A stretch of 64,000 bases of DNA from Patulibacter brassicae (lineage in GTDB: Bacteria; Actinomycetota; Thermoleophilia; Solirubrobacterales; Solirubrobacteraceae). The stretch is taken from contig NZ_JAXAVX010000001.1 in assembly GCF_033949425.1 (NCBI RefSeq), forward strand, positions 186,001 to 250,000, written 5' to 3'. The notes below the pieces were generated by a model, which saw only the letters and a list, made by a program, of their open reading frames with translations, searched no databases and was not told the origin of the DNA. Below are positions 1-8,595 of this stretch, in pieces. Numbering within the stretch: position 1 is the first letter of the stretch; every line of letters starts with the position of its first letter. Position numbers and translations under genes: made by a program.

Positions 1-169
1 GCTGCGCACGCTGCGGCGGGACGTCGGCCGCGAGGTCGCGCGACTGCGGGAGCAGGCGGCGTTCGAGCGGCGCCGCGCGGCGGCCCGCCGGGAGCTCGCC
101 GCGCGACCGACGCCGCCGGACAGCCCGCCGGCCCCGGCCGCGTCGGCACCGGTCGTCCTGGCGTCGTGA
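1..169 (+). CDS. C-terminal end of an unidentified protein (partial)
   Basis: An open frame enters from the left edge and ends at TGA 167-169. The visible 55 residues begin with a charged, Arg/Glu-rich stretch likely to be helical or coiled-coil (LRREVARLREQ-like), followed by a Pro/Ala-rich tail. No domain can be recognised from this fragment, and the gene continues outside the window. The frame is inferred from amino-acid composition and the absence of stops; function is unknown. Confidence 0.45.
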   Translation, partial: LRTLRRDVGREVARLREQAAFERRRAAARRELAARPTPPDSPPAPAASAPVVLAS

Positions 170-221
170 CGCCGGTGGGGGCCCCGGGTCGCGTGGCGAC
201 GGGTCGCGCGTTCGGGTTCCC

Positions 222-227
222 TACTGT
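222..227 (+). promoter_or_regulatory. -10 element (TACTGT) of a leaderless promoter
   Basis: TACTGT ends 7 nt before the ATG at 235, and no purine-rich ribosome binding site separates them. The spacing places the transcription start at the ATG. Confidence 0.5.
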
Positions 228-234
228 TCACGTC

Positions 235-1086
235 ATGGCCGAGACCTCGCCGACCGCCCCGCCCACGAAGCCGGGTCGTCGCCCGATCCCCGCGCGGGTC
301 GCGTCGGTCGAGCGACTCACCCCCCGGATGCTCCGCGTCGTCCTCGAGGGCGAGGCGCTCGAGGCCTTCCCGGTCGGGGAGCACACCGATCACTACGTGA
401 AGCTCCTGCTGCCGGCGCCCGGCGCCGACTACGGCCCGCTGTTCGATCCGGAGGCCATCCGCGCGACGTACCCGCGCGAGCAGTGGCCGCGGACGCGCGC
501 CTACACCGTGCGGGCGTACGACCCCCTGAGCCGGCGGCTCACGCTGGACGTCGTCGTCCACGGCGAGCACGGCGTCGCCGGGCCCTGGGCGCTGCAGGCC
601 GCCCCGGGCGATCACGTCCAGCTCCTCGGACCGGGAGGCGGCTACACGGCGCGCGACGACGCCGCGTCCCACCTGCTCGTCGGCGACCCGTGCGTCGTCC
701 CGGCGATCGCGGCGACGCTCGAGCGCCTGCCCGCCGGCGCGGTCGCCCGGGTCGTGCTCGCCGTCGAGGACGCCGACGACGAGCTGCCGCTGCCGTCGGC
801 CGCCGACGTCGAGGTCCAGTGGCTGCACGTCGGCGCGCAGCCCGACCCCGACCGCGTCGTCGCGGCGGTCCGCGCGCTCGAGCTGCCCGAGGGCCCGTTC
901 CACGCGTTCGTCCACGGCGAGGCCACGACGGTGCGCGAGGTCCGTCGCCACCTGGTCCACGAGCGCGGCGCCGTGCCCGCCGAGCACTCCGTCTCCGGCT
1001 ACTGGAAGTGGCAGCGCGTCGACGAGGACTGGCGCGCGGAGAAGCGCGAGTGGGTCCGGCTCGTCGAGCAGGACGACGCGGCCTGA
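235..1086 (+). CDS. siderophore-interacting protein (FAD-dependent ferric-siderophore reductase)
   Basis: Predicted cytoplasmic flavoprotein that uses NAD(P)H to reduce ferric siderophores and release iron. The 283 residues show the N-terminal FAD-binding barrel (RTRAYTVRAYDP, where RxYTxR is the FAD signature, then HGEHGVAGPWA and GDHVQLLGPGG), followed by the SIP domain ending in SGYWKWQRVDEDW, typical of the ViuB/SIP family. ATG 235 is preferred over an in-frame GTG at 166 because of the leaderless -10 at 222-227 and the family's usual length. No siderophore genes are adjacent, so it may serve imported siderophores. Confidence 0.9.
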   Translation: MAETSPTAPPTKPGRRPIPARVASVERLTPRMLRVVLEGEALEAFPVGEHTDHYVKLLLPAPGADYGPLFDPEAIRATYPREQWPRTRAYTVRAYDPLSRRLTLDVVVHGEHGVAGPWALQAAPGDHVQLLGPGGGYTARDDAASHLLVGDPCVVPAIAATLERLPAGAVARVVLAVEDADDELPLPSAADVEVQWLHVGAQPDPDRVVAAVRALELPEGPFHAFVHGEATTVREVRRHLVHERGAVPAEHSVSGYWKWQRVDEDWRAEKREWVRLVEQDDAA

Positions 1087-1149
1087 GGACGGCCGGCGTC
1101 CCGTCGCCGGAGGTTGCCGGCCGGGGCTCCATGGGGTAGGAGGGACCCC

Positions 1150-1557
1150 ATGCCTGCCCACTCCTCCCTCGAGCCCGCCGACCGCGCGCTGCTCGAGGCC
1201 CCGAACATCGCCGTGATCTCGACCGTCCGCGAGGACGGCGGCATCCTCGCCGTCCCGACCTGGGTCGACGTCGAGGGCGAGCACGTCGTGCTGAACTCGG
1301 AGCGCTCGCGCGCGTGGCCGACGAACCTCCGCGAGCGCGGGACGGTGACGGTCACGGTCGTCGACCGCCAGAACCCGATGAACTACGTGTCCATCGGTGG
1401 GACGCTCGCCGAGGAGACGACGGACGGCGCGTTCGAGCACATCGACCGCATGGCGCAGAAGTACGTCGGACAGGACACCTATCCCTGGCACCAGGAGGGC
1501 GACGTGCGCGTGATCCTGCGGATCGCCCCCGAGCGGATCACCCGCCGGGACGCCTGA
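1150..1557 (+). CDS. PPOX-class F420-dependent oxidoreductase
   Basis: A 135-residue split-barrel flavin/deazaflavin-binding protein of the pyridoxamine-phosphate-oxidase fold (TIGR03618-like). Visible family features are NIAVISTVREDGG near the N-terminus, VPTWVDVEGEHVVLNSERSRAWPTNL (strand-turn contributing cofactor phosphate contacts) and YVSIGGTLAEE. Such enzymes reduce unsaturated substrates with F420H2; the substrate cannot be told. ATG 1150 follows a GGAGG-like stretch. Its 3' end overlaps the convergent acetyltransferase by 20 bp. Confidence 0.85.
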   Translation: MPAHSSLEPADRALLEAPNIAVISTVREDGGILAVPTWVDVEGEHVVLNSERSRAWPTNLRERGTVTVTVVDRQNPMNYVSIGGTLAEETTDGAFEHIDRMAQKYVGQDTYPWHQEGDVRVILRIAPERITRRDA

Positions 1558-2167
1558 GCGGCGCCGCGGCGCCCGGGCGGGCGGCCCACTCGTCGGCGAG
1601 CAGCGCGTAGCTCGCCCCGTCGAGCCAGCGGCCGTCGCGGTGCAGGGAGTCCTGGCGACCGCGGCCCTCCAGCCGCAGCCCGACCCGCTCCAGCAGCCGG
1701 GCCGACGGTCCGTTGTCGGCGAAGAGCTCGGCGTGCACCCGGCGCAGCCCGAGCCCGTCGGGGACGGGGGAGAGGGCGAGCTCCACGAGCGCCGTCACCG
1801 CCTCCGTCGCGTAGCCCTGACCACCGTGCTCGGGATCGAGCACGTAGCCGATCTCCGCCTGGACGCCGGCGGCGCGCTCGGCGACCTCGCGCTGCGCCCA
1901 CGCGTCCTCGCCGTGCAGGTAGAGGTCCCCGACGAGCAGCCCGTCGGAGCGGCGCTCGACGACGAGCGTCAGCGGCAGGCGCTCCGGGGTGCCGTGCTCC
2001 TCCACGAACGCATCCTCGTCGGTCGGCCGGTGCGTCATCCAGTGCGCCACGTCCTCTCGGCTGCGATAGGCGAAGACGCGCCGCAGGTCCTCCCGGGTCG
2101 CCGGCCGGATCGCCAGGCGCGCCGTGCGTCGCGGCCAGGTGAGCGAGTCGAGAGCGAGCGCGACCAT
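1538..2167 (-). CDS. GNAT family N-acetyltransferase
   Basis: A 209-residue GCN5-related acetyltransferase of the RimJ/RimL-like group. TARLAIRPATREDLRRVF begins the fold, EIGYVLDPEHGGQGYATEAV is the acetyl-CoA pyrophosphate-binding motif A (R/Q-x-x-G-x-A type), and DNGPSARLLERVGLRLEGR is the C-terminal motif. It transfers acetyl from acetyl-CoA to an unknown amine. ATG 2167 is the first start that leaves the fold intact. The tail overlaps the convergent PPOX gene. Confidence 0.85.
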   Translation of the reverse strand: MVALALDSLTWPRRTARLAIRPATREDLRRVFAYRSREDVAHWMTHRPTDEDAFVEEHGTPERLPLTLVVERRSDGLLVGDLYLHGEDAWAQREVAERAAGVQAEIGYVLDPEHGGQGYATEAVTALVELALSPVPDGLGLRRVHAELFADNGPSARLLERVGLRLEGRGRQDSLHRDGRWLDGASYALLADEWAARPGAAAPLRRPGG

Positions 2168-2323
2168 CGGGGGAGCTTCGCACGCGGCCGGTGCGGGTCC
2201 GCGCCCGGCGTGACCGCCGGGGACCGGTGGGAGGTTCGAGCCCGACCGAGCGTCCCCCCGCGCCGGCAGCGGCCCCCAGCCGCGGCGAGGGAGGCCGCGA
2301 ACGCCATCCCCCGGAGCCCCCGA

Positions 2324-3388
2324 ATGCCCCGCCCGTCCGTCGGCCAAGGACGCCTCGTCGCCGTGGCCGCATCCGTCGCCCTGTCGCTCGCGCTCGTCCC
2401 CGCCGCGGGAGCGGCGACCGCGGCTTCACCGCCGATCGAGGTCACGGCGACCCCGATCACGAAGGCGCTCTCGTCGAAGGGCCAGCGATCGACGATCACC
2501 GTCCGCAACGCGAGCCGCGGCAGCCTGGGGAGCCTGCGCCTCCAGGTCTCCACGCGGAAGGGCGTCCGGATCGCGCTCGCCGGCGCCAAGGGCCGCAGCA
2601 GCCGGCGGCTGGCGACCCTGCGCGCCGGGCGGGCCGTGAAGGTCGGGATCACCCTGCGCCGTGCTAAGGGCGGCCCGACGACGGGCCAGCTGACCGTCCG
2701 GGTCCGCCGCGCCGGCAAGAGCGCCGCGACGACGAAGCTCACGTTCGGCCGCACGACGACGGCCCCCGAGCCGACGACGCTCGCCGGGCGCTACTTCTGG
2801 GGCTCGCGCTACACCCTCAACGGGATCGTCCAGAACACCCTGTACTTCACGGGCAAGGACCTCGTCTGGGTCGACGACGTCGAGGGGACGTTCCCGACCT
2901 GCACCGCGGTGTCCGAGCAGTGCAAGCCCTACGCCTACGACCCGAAGTCCAAGGCGCTGACGATCGACGGCAAGCCGGCGACGCTCGAGGGCCGAGGGAT
3001 CGAGTGGGACGGCGACCGCTACCGCGAGTGGGGCGTCCCGCCCGCCGGCACCCGCTGGGACACGACCGTCACGTACTCGAACTCCTCCGGGATCTGCCCG
3101 CTCTACTGCAGCTACTTCACCGAGCACCTGACGTTCCGGCCCGACGGCACCTTCGCCCGCGACGCGGTGGCCTCCGGCAGCGGCCCGGTCGTCGACTGGG
3201 CCTCCGTGCCGCCGAACCGGCGGGGCACCTACGAGGTGCGCGCCGACGGGACGCTGCGGCTCGCGTTCGCGGACGGCAGCGAGCGCGTCGAGACCGTCGC
3301 CCAGTACCGCAACGACGACGGCTCGCTGCAGCCCGCCGGCGAGGGCCTCCTGCTCAACGGCGACGGGTACTTCGACATCCGGGACTGA
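2324..3388 (+). CDS. secreted protein with N-terminal beta-sandwich module, function unknown
   Basis: A 354-residue exported protein. Residues 1-32 form a Sec signal peptide (hydrophobic run VAVAASVALSLALVPAAGA). Residues about 35-145 form an Arg/Ala-rich beta module (STITVRNASRGSLGSLRLQVS), like the CARDB/DUF11-type modules in three other exported proteins here. The C-terminal 200 residues are unidentified and contain a Tyr/Trp-rich segment (GRYFWGSRYTLNGI) and four Cys that may pair outside the cell. ATG 2324 follows GGAG. No catalytic motif was recognised. Confidence 0.7.
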   Translation: MPRPSVGQGRLVAVAASVALSLALVPAAGAATAASPPIEVTATPITKALSSKGQRSTITVRNASRGSLGSLRLQVSTRKGVRIALAGAKGRSSRRLATLRAGRAVKVGITLRRAKGGPTTGQLTVRVRRAGKSAATTKLTFGRTTTAPEPTTLAGRYFWGSRYTLNGIVQNTLYFTGKDLVWVDDVEGTFPTCTAVSEQCKPYAYDPKSKALTIDGKPATLEGRGIEWDGDRYREWGVPPAGTRWDTTVTYSNSSGICPLYCSYFTEHLTFRPDGTFARDAVASGSGPVVDWASVPPNRRGTYEVRADGTLRLAFADGSERVETVAQYRNDDGSLQPAGEGLLLNGDGYFDIRD

Positions 3389-3422
3389 TCCGGGCCGGGA
3401 CCGCGACGCCCGGCCGCGGTCC

Positions 3423-5258
3423 TCACCAGCTGTCGACGTTCGGCCGCCGGGGCGGCTCGTCCGGGCGCCGGGCGTCGACGTCGCCGAGCGTCGCGGCGAT
3501 CCACGCCCGGGTGTCGACCGGGTCGATGACGTCGTCGAGCTCGAACATCGTCGCGACGCTCACGCCCTTGCCGCGCTCGTAGGCGAGCTCGACCATCGCG
3601 TCGAACCGCGCCTGTCGCTCGTCCGGGTCCTCGATCGCGTCGAGCTCCTTGCGGAAGCCGAGCTTCACGGCGCCCTCGAGGCCCATCGCCCCGAGCTCGG
3701 CCGTCGGCCAGCCGACGGTCGCCAGCGGCGCGAGCGTGCTGCCGCCGCACATCGCCATCGCGCCGAGGCCGTACGCCTTGCGCAGGACGATCGCGCAGAG
3801 CGGGACCGAGACGTTCGCCCCGACGAGGAACATCCGGCTCATCCGACGGACGCTCCCGGTGCGCTCGGCGTCGGGCCCGACCATGAACCCCGGCGTGTCG
3901 ACGAGCGAGACGACCGGCAGGCCGTGCGCGTCGCAGAGGCCGAGGAAGCGCGCGGCCTTGTCGGCGGCCACGCTGTCGACGGCACCGCCGAGGTGGCGCG
4001 GGTCGTTCGCCAGCAGGCCGTACGGCCGGCCCTCGATCCGCACGAGCGCGGTGACGACCGACGCGCCGTAGCCGGCGCGCAGCTCCAGGACGCTGCCGAC
4101 GTCGGCCAGGGCCTCCAGGACGGCGTGGACGTCGTAGGCGCGCGTGCGCCGCTCCGGGACGGCGTGACGCAGCGCGCGCCCGTCCGGCGCGGTCCAGTCG
4201 GCGACCGGGCCCTGGAAGTAGGAGAGGTAGCGCCGGGCGACGTCGGTGGCCTCCGCCTCGTCGGCGACCCGCACGTCGACGACGCCGTTGGCGGTCTGCA
4301 CGTCGATCGGGCCGACCTCCTCGGGCGCGTAGCTGCCCAGGCCGCCGCCCTCGATCATCGCCGGTCCGCCCATGCCGATCGTCGCGTCCTCCGTCGCGAT
4401 GACGACGTCGCAGCAGCCCAGCAGCGCGGCGTTGCCGGCGAAGCAGCGTCCCGACGCGATCCCGACGAGCGGCACCGTGCCGCTGAGGCGGGCCAGCAAC
4501 CCGAAGGCCGGGACGTCGAGCGCGGCGACGGACTGCACGTCCACGTCGCCGGGTCGGCCCCCGCCACCCTCGGCGAAGAGCACGACCGGCAGCCGCTTGC
4601 GCAGCGCGACCTCGAGGATCCGGTCCTTCTTGCGATGGTTCGTGGCGCCCTGGGTGCCGGCGAGCACCGTCGCGTCGTAGGCGAGCACCGCGGTCCGGGC
4701 CCGGTCGGCGCCGACGCGCGCGCCGTTGACCTCCGCCAGGCCGCAGACGAGGCCGTCGGCCGGCGTGCGCTCGACGAGCTCCTCGAGCGGGCGGCGGGTG
4801 AGCTGGGCGGCGACCGCCAGCGGCCCGTACTCCACGAGCGTGCCGGGATCGCAGAGGTCGTCGAGGTTCTCGCGCGCCGTGCGCTGCCCGCGCGCGCGCC
4901 GTCGCCGCACCGCGTCGGGGCGCGCGTCGTCGCGGACGAGCGCGTGGCGGCGGTGCACCTCGGCGAGGTCGGGGCGCACGGCGTCGGGGTCCGGACCCGC
5001 GTCGGCGGCGACCGCCGCGCCCGCCCCCTCGACGCCCCGCAGCTCGGCGACGACCGAGCCGGCGCCGACCCCCTCGCCGACGGCGACCGTCACCGCGAGG
5101 ACGATCCCGTCGACGGGCGCGACGACCTCGAGCTCGGTCTTCATCGACTCCACGACGACGAGCTCCGCACCGGCGGCGACGCGGTCGCCGGGCGCCGCCC
5201 CGATCCGCACCACCGTCCCGGCGACGGGCGACTCCAGCCGCAGTCGTCCCTCGCTCAT
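3423..5258 (-). CDS. acyl-CoA carboxylase, biotin-carrier domain fused to carboxyltransferase
   Basis: A 611-residue fusion. Residues 1-75 are a biotinyl domain (SPVAGTVVRIGAAPGDRV with biotinyl lysine in VVESMKTE), followed by an Arg-rich linker. The remainder is a carboxyltransferase: GLVCGLAEVNG and TNHRKKDRILEVA in the N-half, then GRPYGLLANDPRHLGGAVDS and DTPGFMVGPDAERTGSVRRMSR in the C-half. It should transfer carboxyl from carboxybiotin to an acyl-CoA. No biotin carboxylase lies nearby, so that subunit must come from elsewhere. Having the carrier at the N-terminus of the CT subunit is unusual, since it is normally on the BC chain. GGGAG precedes ATG 5258. Confidence 0.85.
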   Translation of the reverse strand: MSEGRLRLESPVAGTVVRIGAAPGDRVAAGAELVVVESMKTELEVVAPVDGIVLAVTVAVGEGVGAGSVVAELRGVEGAGAAVAADAGPDPDAVRPDLAEVHRRHALVRDDARPDAVRRRRARGQRTARENLDDLCDPGTLVEYGPLAVAAQLTRRPLEELVERTPADGLVCGLAEVNGARVGADRARTAVLAYDATVLAGTQGATNHRKKDRILEVALRKRLPVVLFAEGGGGRPGDVDVQSVAALDVPAFGLLARLSGTVPLVGIASGRCFAGNAALLGCCDVVIATEDATIGMGGPAMIEGGGLGSYAPEEVGPIDVQTANGVVDVRVADEAEATDVARRYLSYFQGPVADWTAPDGRALRHAVPERRTRAYDVHAVLEALADVGSVLELRAGYGASVVTALVRIEGRPYGLLANDPRHLGGAVDSVAADKAARFLGLCDAHGLPVVSLVDTPGFMVGPDAERTGSVRRMSRMFLVGANVSVPLCAIVLRKAYGLGAMAMCGGSTLAPLATVGWPTAELGAMGLEGAVKLGFRKELDAIEDPDERQARFDAMVELAYERGKGVSVATMFELDDVIDPVDTRAWIAATLGDVDARRPDEPPRRPNVDSW

Positions 5259-5313
5259 GCCCGTCGCTCCCGTCGCACGACCGCAACGATCGCAGCCCCG
5301 CCGGCCCGGCTCG

Positions 5314-7143
5314 TCACCGGACGGCGACCGTGCGCCGCGCCGTCCGCTGCGCACCGTCGCCCGACGCCTGCGCGGTGACCGTCACCGGGCCGCGGGTGCC
5401 GGTGCGGCGCCGGAGGACGAGCGTCGCGCTGCGCGACCGCCCGGGGGCCACCCGCCCCAGGACGACGCGCGTCCTGGAGAGCCGGCCGCGCGCGCCCGCC
5501 GCCGCGCGCAGCACGACGCGTCCGGCCACCGCGGAGCCGGCGTTGCGGACGATGACGCGCACGCGGCGGGCGCGGTCCGTCGGCCGCCCGCCGATCCGCA
5601 GCCGCACGCGCAGCCGCGGCGCGGCGGCCGGGACGGGGGGCGCCGCGGCCGCGGGCCCGTCCTGCCCGCCGACGATCGCCGGGGTGCCGTCCTTCGCCGT
5701 CGCGATCGGCAGGAAGCCCCAGTCGGCGCGCTGGCCGTCGTCGGTCACCTGCCCGTCGCACCCGGCGCGCAGGTCCTCGCAGCGGAAGCGGCTGCCGTCC
5801 GCGCGGCGCACGTCGAGGCGCGACGTCGACCAGTCGCTCAGCAGGTTGCCGCCGCCGGAGGGGTCCAGCGACGCGTCGATCCGGTCGCGGCGCCAGCGGT
5901 CCGAGAGCAGGCGGCGGTCCGCGGTGGGGTCGCCCTTCACGTACTTGTCCAGCCAGGCGAGCGTGTACCACGCGGCGAGATCGATGCCCCGGCGGGTGGC
6001 CCGGAACGCCTGCAGCGGGATGTAGGAGAACTCGAAGTGCGTCCCGCCGCGGATGCCGATCGACCCGGTGTCGATGCCGGCGGCGGAGTACCGCCGCGAG
6101 GGCGCGGCCTTCGCGGCCGGGTCCGACGGCGGGCCCTGCAGGACCTCGACGCCGAGGAACGAGTCGGCCGAGATGCTCAGCGCCGGCACGCGCAGGGCCA
6201 CCGGTCCGCCCTGCCCGCCCCGCGAGCAGCTGGCCGGCACCGAGGAGGGGTCGCACAGGCGGTCCCACGCCACGACGGCGTCCACGCGCGGGTCCTGCTG
6301 GCCGACCCAGGAGACGCCCGATGCGCCGTAGGAGTGCCCGGCGAGCCCGACGCGGTCGGGATCCACGAGGCGCCAGAGCGGATTGAAGGCGCTCGCGCGC
6401 CCGCCGTCGACGCGGGCCTGCTGCTTGTCGCAGTGGCGGGTCCCACCCCGGCTGGGCCGCGGGCAGTACGGCGCCGACGGGGACGAGAGCGCGAAGTCCA
6501 GCGCGTCCTGCGTGCCGTCGTAGAACGTGTTGCCGGCCACCTGGGGATGCACGCCCTCCAGCGCATCGGCCCCGGCGCCGAGGAGGTCGGACTGCCCCTG
6601 GCCCGCGGGGTCGGAGGTCACGACGACGTAGCCGGCCTTCGCGAGCGTCTGCGCTGCCCACCAGTACGGCTGCTCGGGGGCCTGGATCGAGCCGCTCGTG
6701 ATCACGACGAGCGGCCGACGCGCCGGGCCGCTGCTCGTCGCCCAGACGTGTGCGGAGATCGTGCTGCCGTTGCGCGCGGTGAACCGCACCGGCCGCGAGA
6801 GGCCGCGACCGCGCTCCTCGAACCCGTCCAGTCGCACGTCGCCCGCGCAGGCCGAGACGCCCGTCGCACAGAGGCCGGCGAGGAAGAAGCGGTCCGGATC
6901 GGTGGCCTGGGTGGCGAGCGCGGAGACCGCGTTGACGACCGAGGTCGTGACGAGCGTCGAGGTGTACCCCAGGGCGCTGTACTCGGCCGGCCGCTCGTCC
7001 CCCTTGGCGAGCAGCTGCTGCGGCGTCGACGGGGCGGCGCCGGCGGCGGGCGCGAGCGCCAGCACGGCCGCCAGGACGAGGGCGGGGAGCGCCGCGATCA
7101 GCCGCGCCCGATGTGGAGGTTTCACGGGTGAACGGTCGACCAC
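5314..7143 (-). CDS. secreted alpha/beta hydrolase with C-terminal beta-sandwich tail
   Basis: A 609-residue exported hydrolase. Residues 1-37 are a signal peptide. The alpha/beta-hydrolase core carries the nucleophile elbow GLAGHSYGASG (Ser near residue 275) and a late GGTHFEFSYI segment that may hold the catalytic His. The last ~100 residues form an Arg/Ala-rich beta module (VRVIVRNAGSAVAGRVVLRA). Substrate unknown; esterase or lipase activity is plausible. GTG 7143 is chosen because TAGGGT (7155-7150) precedes it by exactly 6 nt, a leaderless arrangement. Confidence 0.75.
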   Translation of the reverse strand: MVDRSPVKPPHRARLIAALPALVLAAVLALAPAAGAAPSTPQQLLAKGDERPAEYSALGYTSTLVTTSVVNAVSALATQATDPDRFFLAGLCATGVSACAGDVRLDGFEERGRGLSRPVRFTARNGSTISAHVWATSSGPARRPLVVITSGSIQAPEQPYWWAAQTLAKAGYVVVTSDPAGQGQSDLLGAGADALEGVHPQVAGNTFYDGTQDALDFALSSPSAPYCPRPSRGGTRHCDKQQARVDGGRASAFNPLWRLVDPDRVGLAGHSYGASGVSWVGQQDPRVDAVVAWDRLCDPSSVPASCSRGGQGGPVALRVPALSISADSFLGVEVLQGPPSDPAAKAAPSRRYSAAGIDTGSIGIRGGTHFEFSYIPLQAFRATRRGIDLAAWYTLAWLDKYVKGDPTADRRLLSDRWRRDRIDASLDPSGGGNLLSDWSTSRLDVRRADGSRFRCEDLRAGCDGQVTDDGQRADWGFLPIATAKDGTPAIVGGQDGPAAAAPPVPAAAPRLRVRLRIGGRPTDRARRVRVIVRNAGSAVAGRVVLRAAAGARGRLSRTRVVLGRVAPGRSRSATLVLRRRTGTRGPVTVTAQASGDGAQRTARRTVAVR

Positions 7144-7196
7144 CGCCCGACCCTATCCGGGACCGGCGCCCCGGGAAAGGGGCGCCGGTCGGCCGA

Positions 7197-8381
7197 TCAG
7201 CGGGCGTGGCGATCGACGGCGGCGCGCGCGGCGACCTCCGCCGGCACCGGGGCCGAGGGCCGGAAGACGATCCGGTCCTGGTCGTGGCGCAGCTCGGCGT
7301 AGAGCTCCGCCGGAGTGGGGGCCTCGTGCCGGCGGAACGTCTCCTCCGGCGTGACCACCTCGTCGGTCCGCGGCGACAGGCCCACGAGCGCCGGGCCGGC
7401 GATCGGCACCGTCGACGGGGACAGGACCCCGAGCAGCCGCAGCTGCAGCCGCGGCGAGCGCGCGAGGAGCTTGAAGTGCGCCCGCATGACCGGACCGATC
7501 AACGCGTCGACGATCCGGGGCTGGCGCAGGTTGCCGAGCTCGCGCTGGTAGCGCGGGAGCGTCGAGATGACCGCGGCGCGCAGGAGCCGCGCGAAGATCG
7601 CCAGGGGCGGCTTGACGACCAGCGGCAGCTCCGGGTAGATCACCTCGGCCCGCATGAGGTGGTCCATCGCCTCCTGCGTCGCCTCGGACGCCGCCATCCG
7701 CGGGCGCATCCGGTCGAAGTACTCGCGCACCTCCGCGCGGGAGCGCGGCACCGTGGCGGGGTCGATCGTCTGCGCCTTCGCGGCGGTCGCGCAGTCGGCC
7801 CAGTAGCGCGCCTCGTCCTCCGGCGACAGCGGGCCCGGGCCGAACCGCTCGTAGCAGTAGAGGATCGAGTGCCAGGCGGTGAGGTGGATCCAGAGCTGCT
7901 GGTCCGGGTTGTTCGGATCGGAGACGAGGCCCGTCACCGGGTCCGGGGCGGCGACGCGCGCGTGGATCCGCATGAGCATCTCCGTCGCCTTCGCGACCGT
8001 CCGCGAGTCGGCGAAGAGGTACGTCGCGAAGTACCGCAGCGTGCGGTCGTAGCGGACCCGTCCCTGCTGGTAGATCTTGCTCGAGACCTTCACCGGCGCG
8101 ATGAGGAACGGGTCGAGCTCCTCGACGACGACCGAGCGGCTGAAGCCGACCGTCACCGACGTGGGGTACGACCAGACGCGCCAGGTGACGGAGTCCGGGC
8201 CGAACCAGCCGTAGTCCTCCATCGGCTCGAGGTGCTTCGGGCTCGCGCGGCGCAGCAGGCCGAGCAGGCCGTGCTTCGCCGCCGGAGCGCCCGTCGGACG
8301 CGCGCCGGGACCGGCGGAGCGTCCGCGGACCCCGTGGGCGGGGGCGTCGTCGGTCGGGGCGGGTGCCGGGGCGATGGCCAT
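7197..8381 (-). CDS. MpaB/DUF2236-family oxygenase
   Basis: A 394-residue protein of the oxygenase MpaB family (formerly DUF2236), related to latex-clearing protein Lcp and the fungal farnesyl-cleaving MpaB; some members bind heme. Family-like segments are VTWRVWSYPTSVTVGFSRSVVVE, the His-containing IHLTAWHSILYCYERFGPG, and RYDRTLRYFATYLFAD. Substrate unknown. AGGAGGA lies just upstream of ATG 8381. A 20-bp palindrome in the promoter and a TetR gene immediately upstream on the same strand suggest repression by that TetR. Confidence 0.8.
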   Translation of the reverse strand: MAIAPAPAPTDDAPAHGVRGRSAGPGARPTGAPAAKHGLLGLLRRASPKHLEPMEDYGWFGPDSVTWRVWSYPTSVTVGFSRSVVVEELDPFLIAPVKVSSKIYQQGRVRYDRTLRYFATYLFADSRTVAKATEMLMRIHARVAAPDPVTGLVSDPNNPDQQLWIHLTAWHSILYCYERFGPGPLSPEDEARYWADCATAAKAQTIDPATVPRSRAEVREYFDRMRPRMAASEATQEAMDHLMRAEVIYPELPLVVKPPLAIFARLLRAAVISTLPRYQRELGNLRQPRIVDALIGPVMRAHFKLLARSPRLQLRLLGVLSPSTVPIAGPALVGLSPRTDEVVTPEETFRRHEAPTPAELYAELRHDQDRIVFRPSAPVPAEVAARAAVDRHAR

Positions 8382-8428
8382 GGTTCCTCCTGGGCTGGGG
8401 CTCGTCCACGGGGAGGCCGCGGACGGGA

Positions 8429-8448
8429 TATGTACGCAAGCGTACATA
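8429..8448. promoter_or_regulatory. 20-bp palindromic operator upstream of the MpaB-type oxygenase
   Basis: TATGTACGC-AA-GCGTACATA is a perfect 9-bp inverted repeat with a 2-bp centre, 48 bp upstream of the oxygenase start. Size and symmetry suit a TetR dimer; the TetR gene lies 150 bp away on the same strand. Assignment to that regulator is inferred. Confidence 0.7.
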
Positions 8449-8595
8449 CGGCACCGTAGCTTGGCTAGGGGCGTCGTGGATCGCCGGCACGCCCGGGAAT
8501 CTGGGGACGGCAGGGTCCGCCGCCGCCGCGTGCGCGCGGTCCGCCGCGACGACGAGCGGCGTCCACGTCGCGGCGCCGCCGCGCGGCGCGACCGA

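Noticed and set aside
3229..5286. 685-codon Arg-rich frame overlapping the carboxylase on the same strand
   Set aside because: Composition is the Arg/Gly/Pro-rich signature of an out-of-frame read in high-GC DNA; the alternative frame encodes a complete carboxylase with intact motifs.
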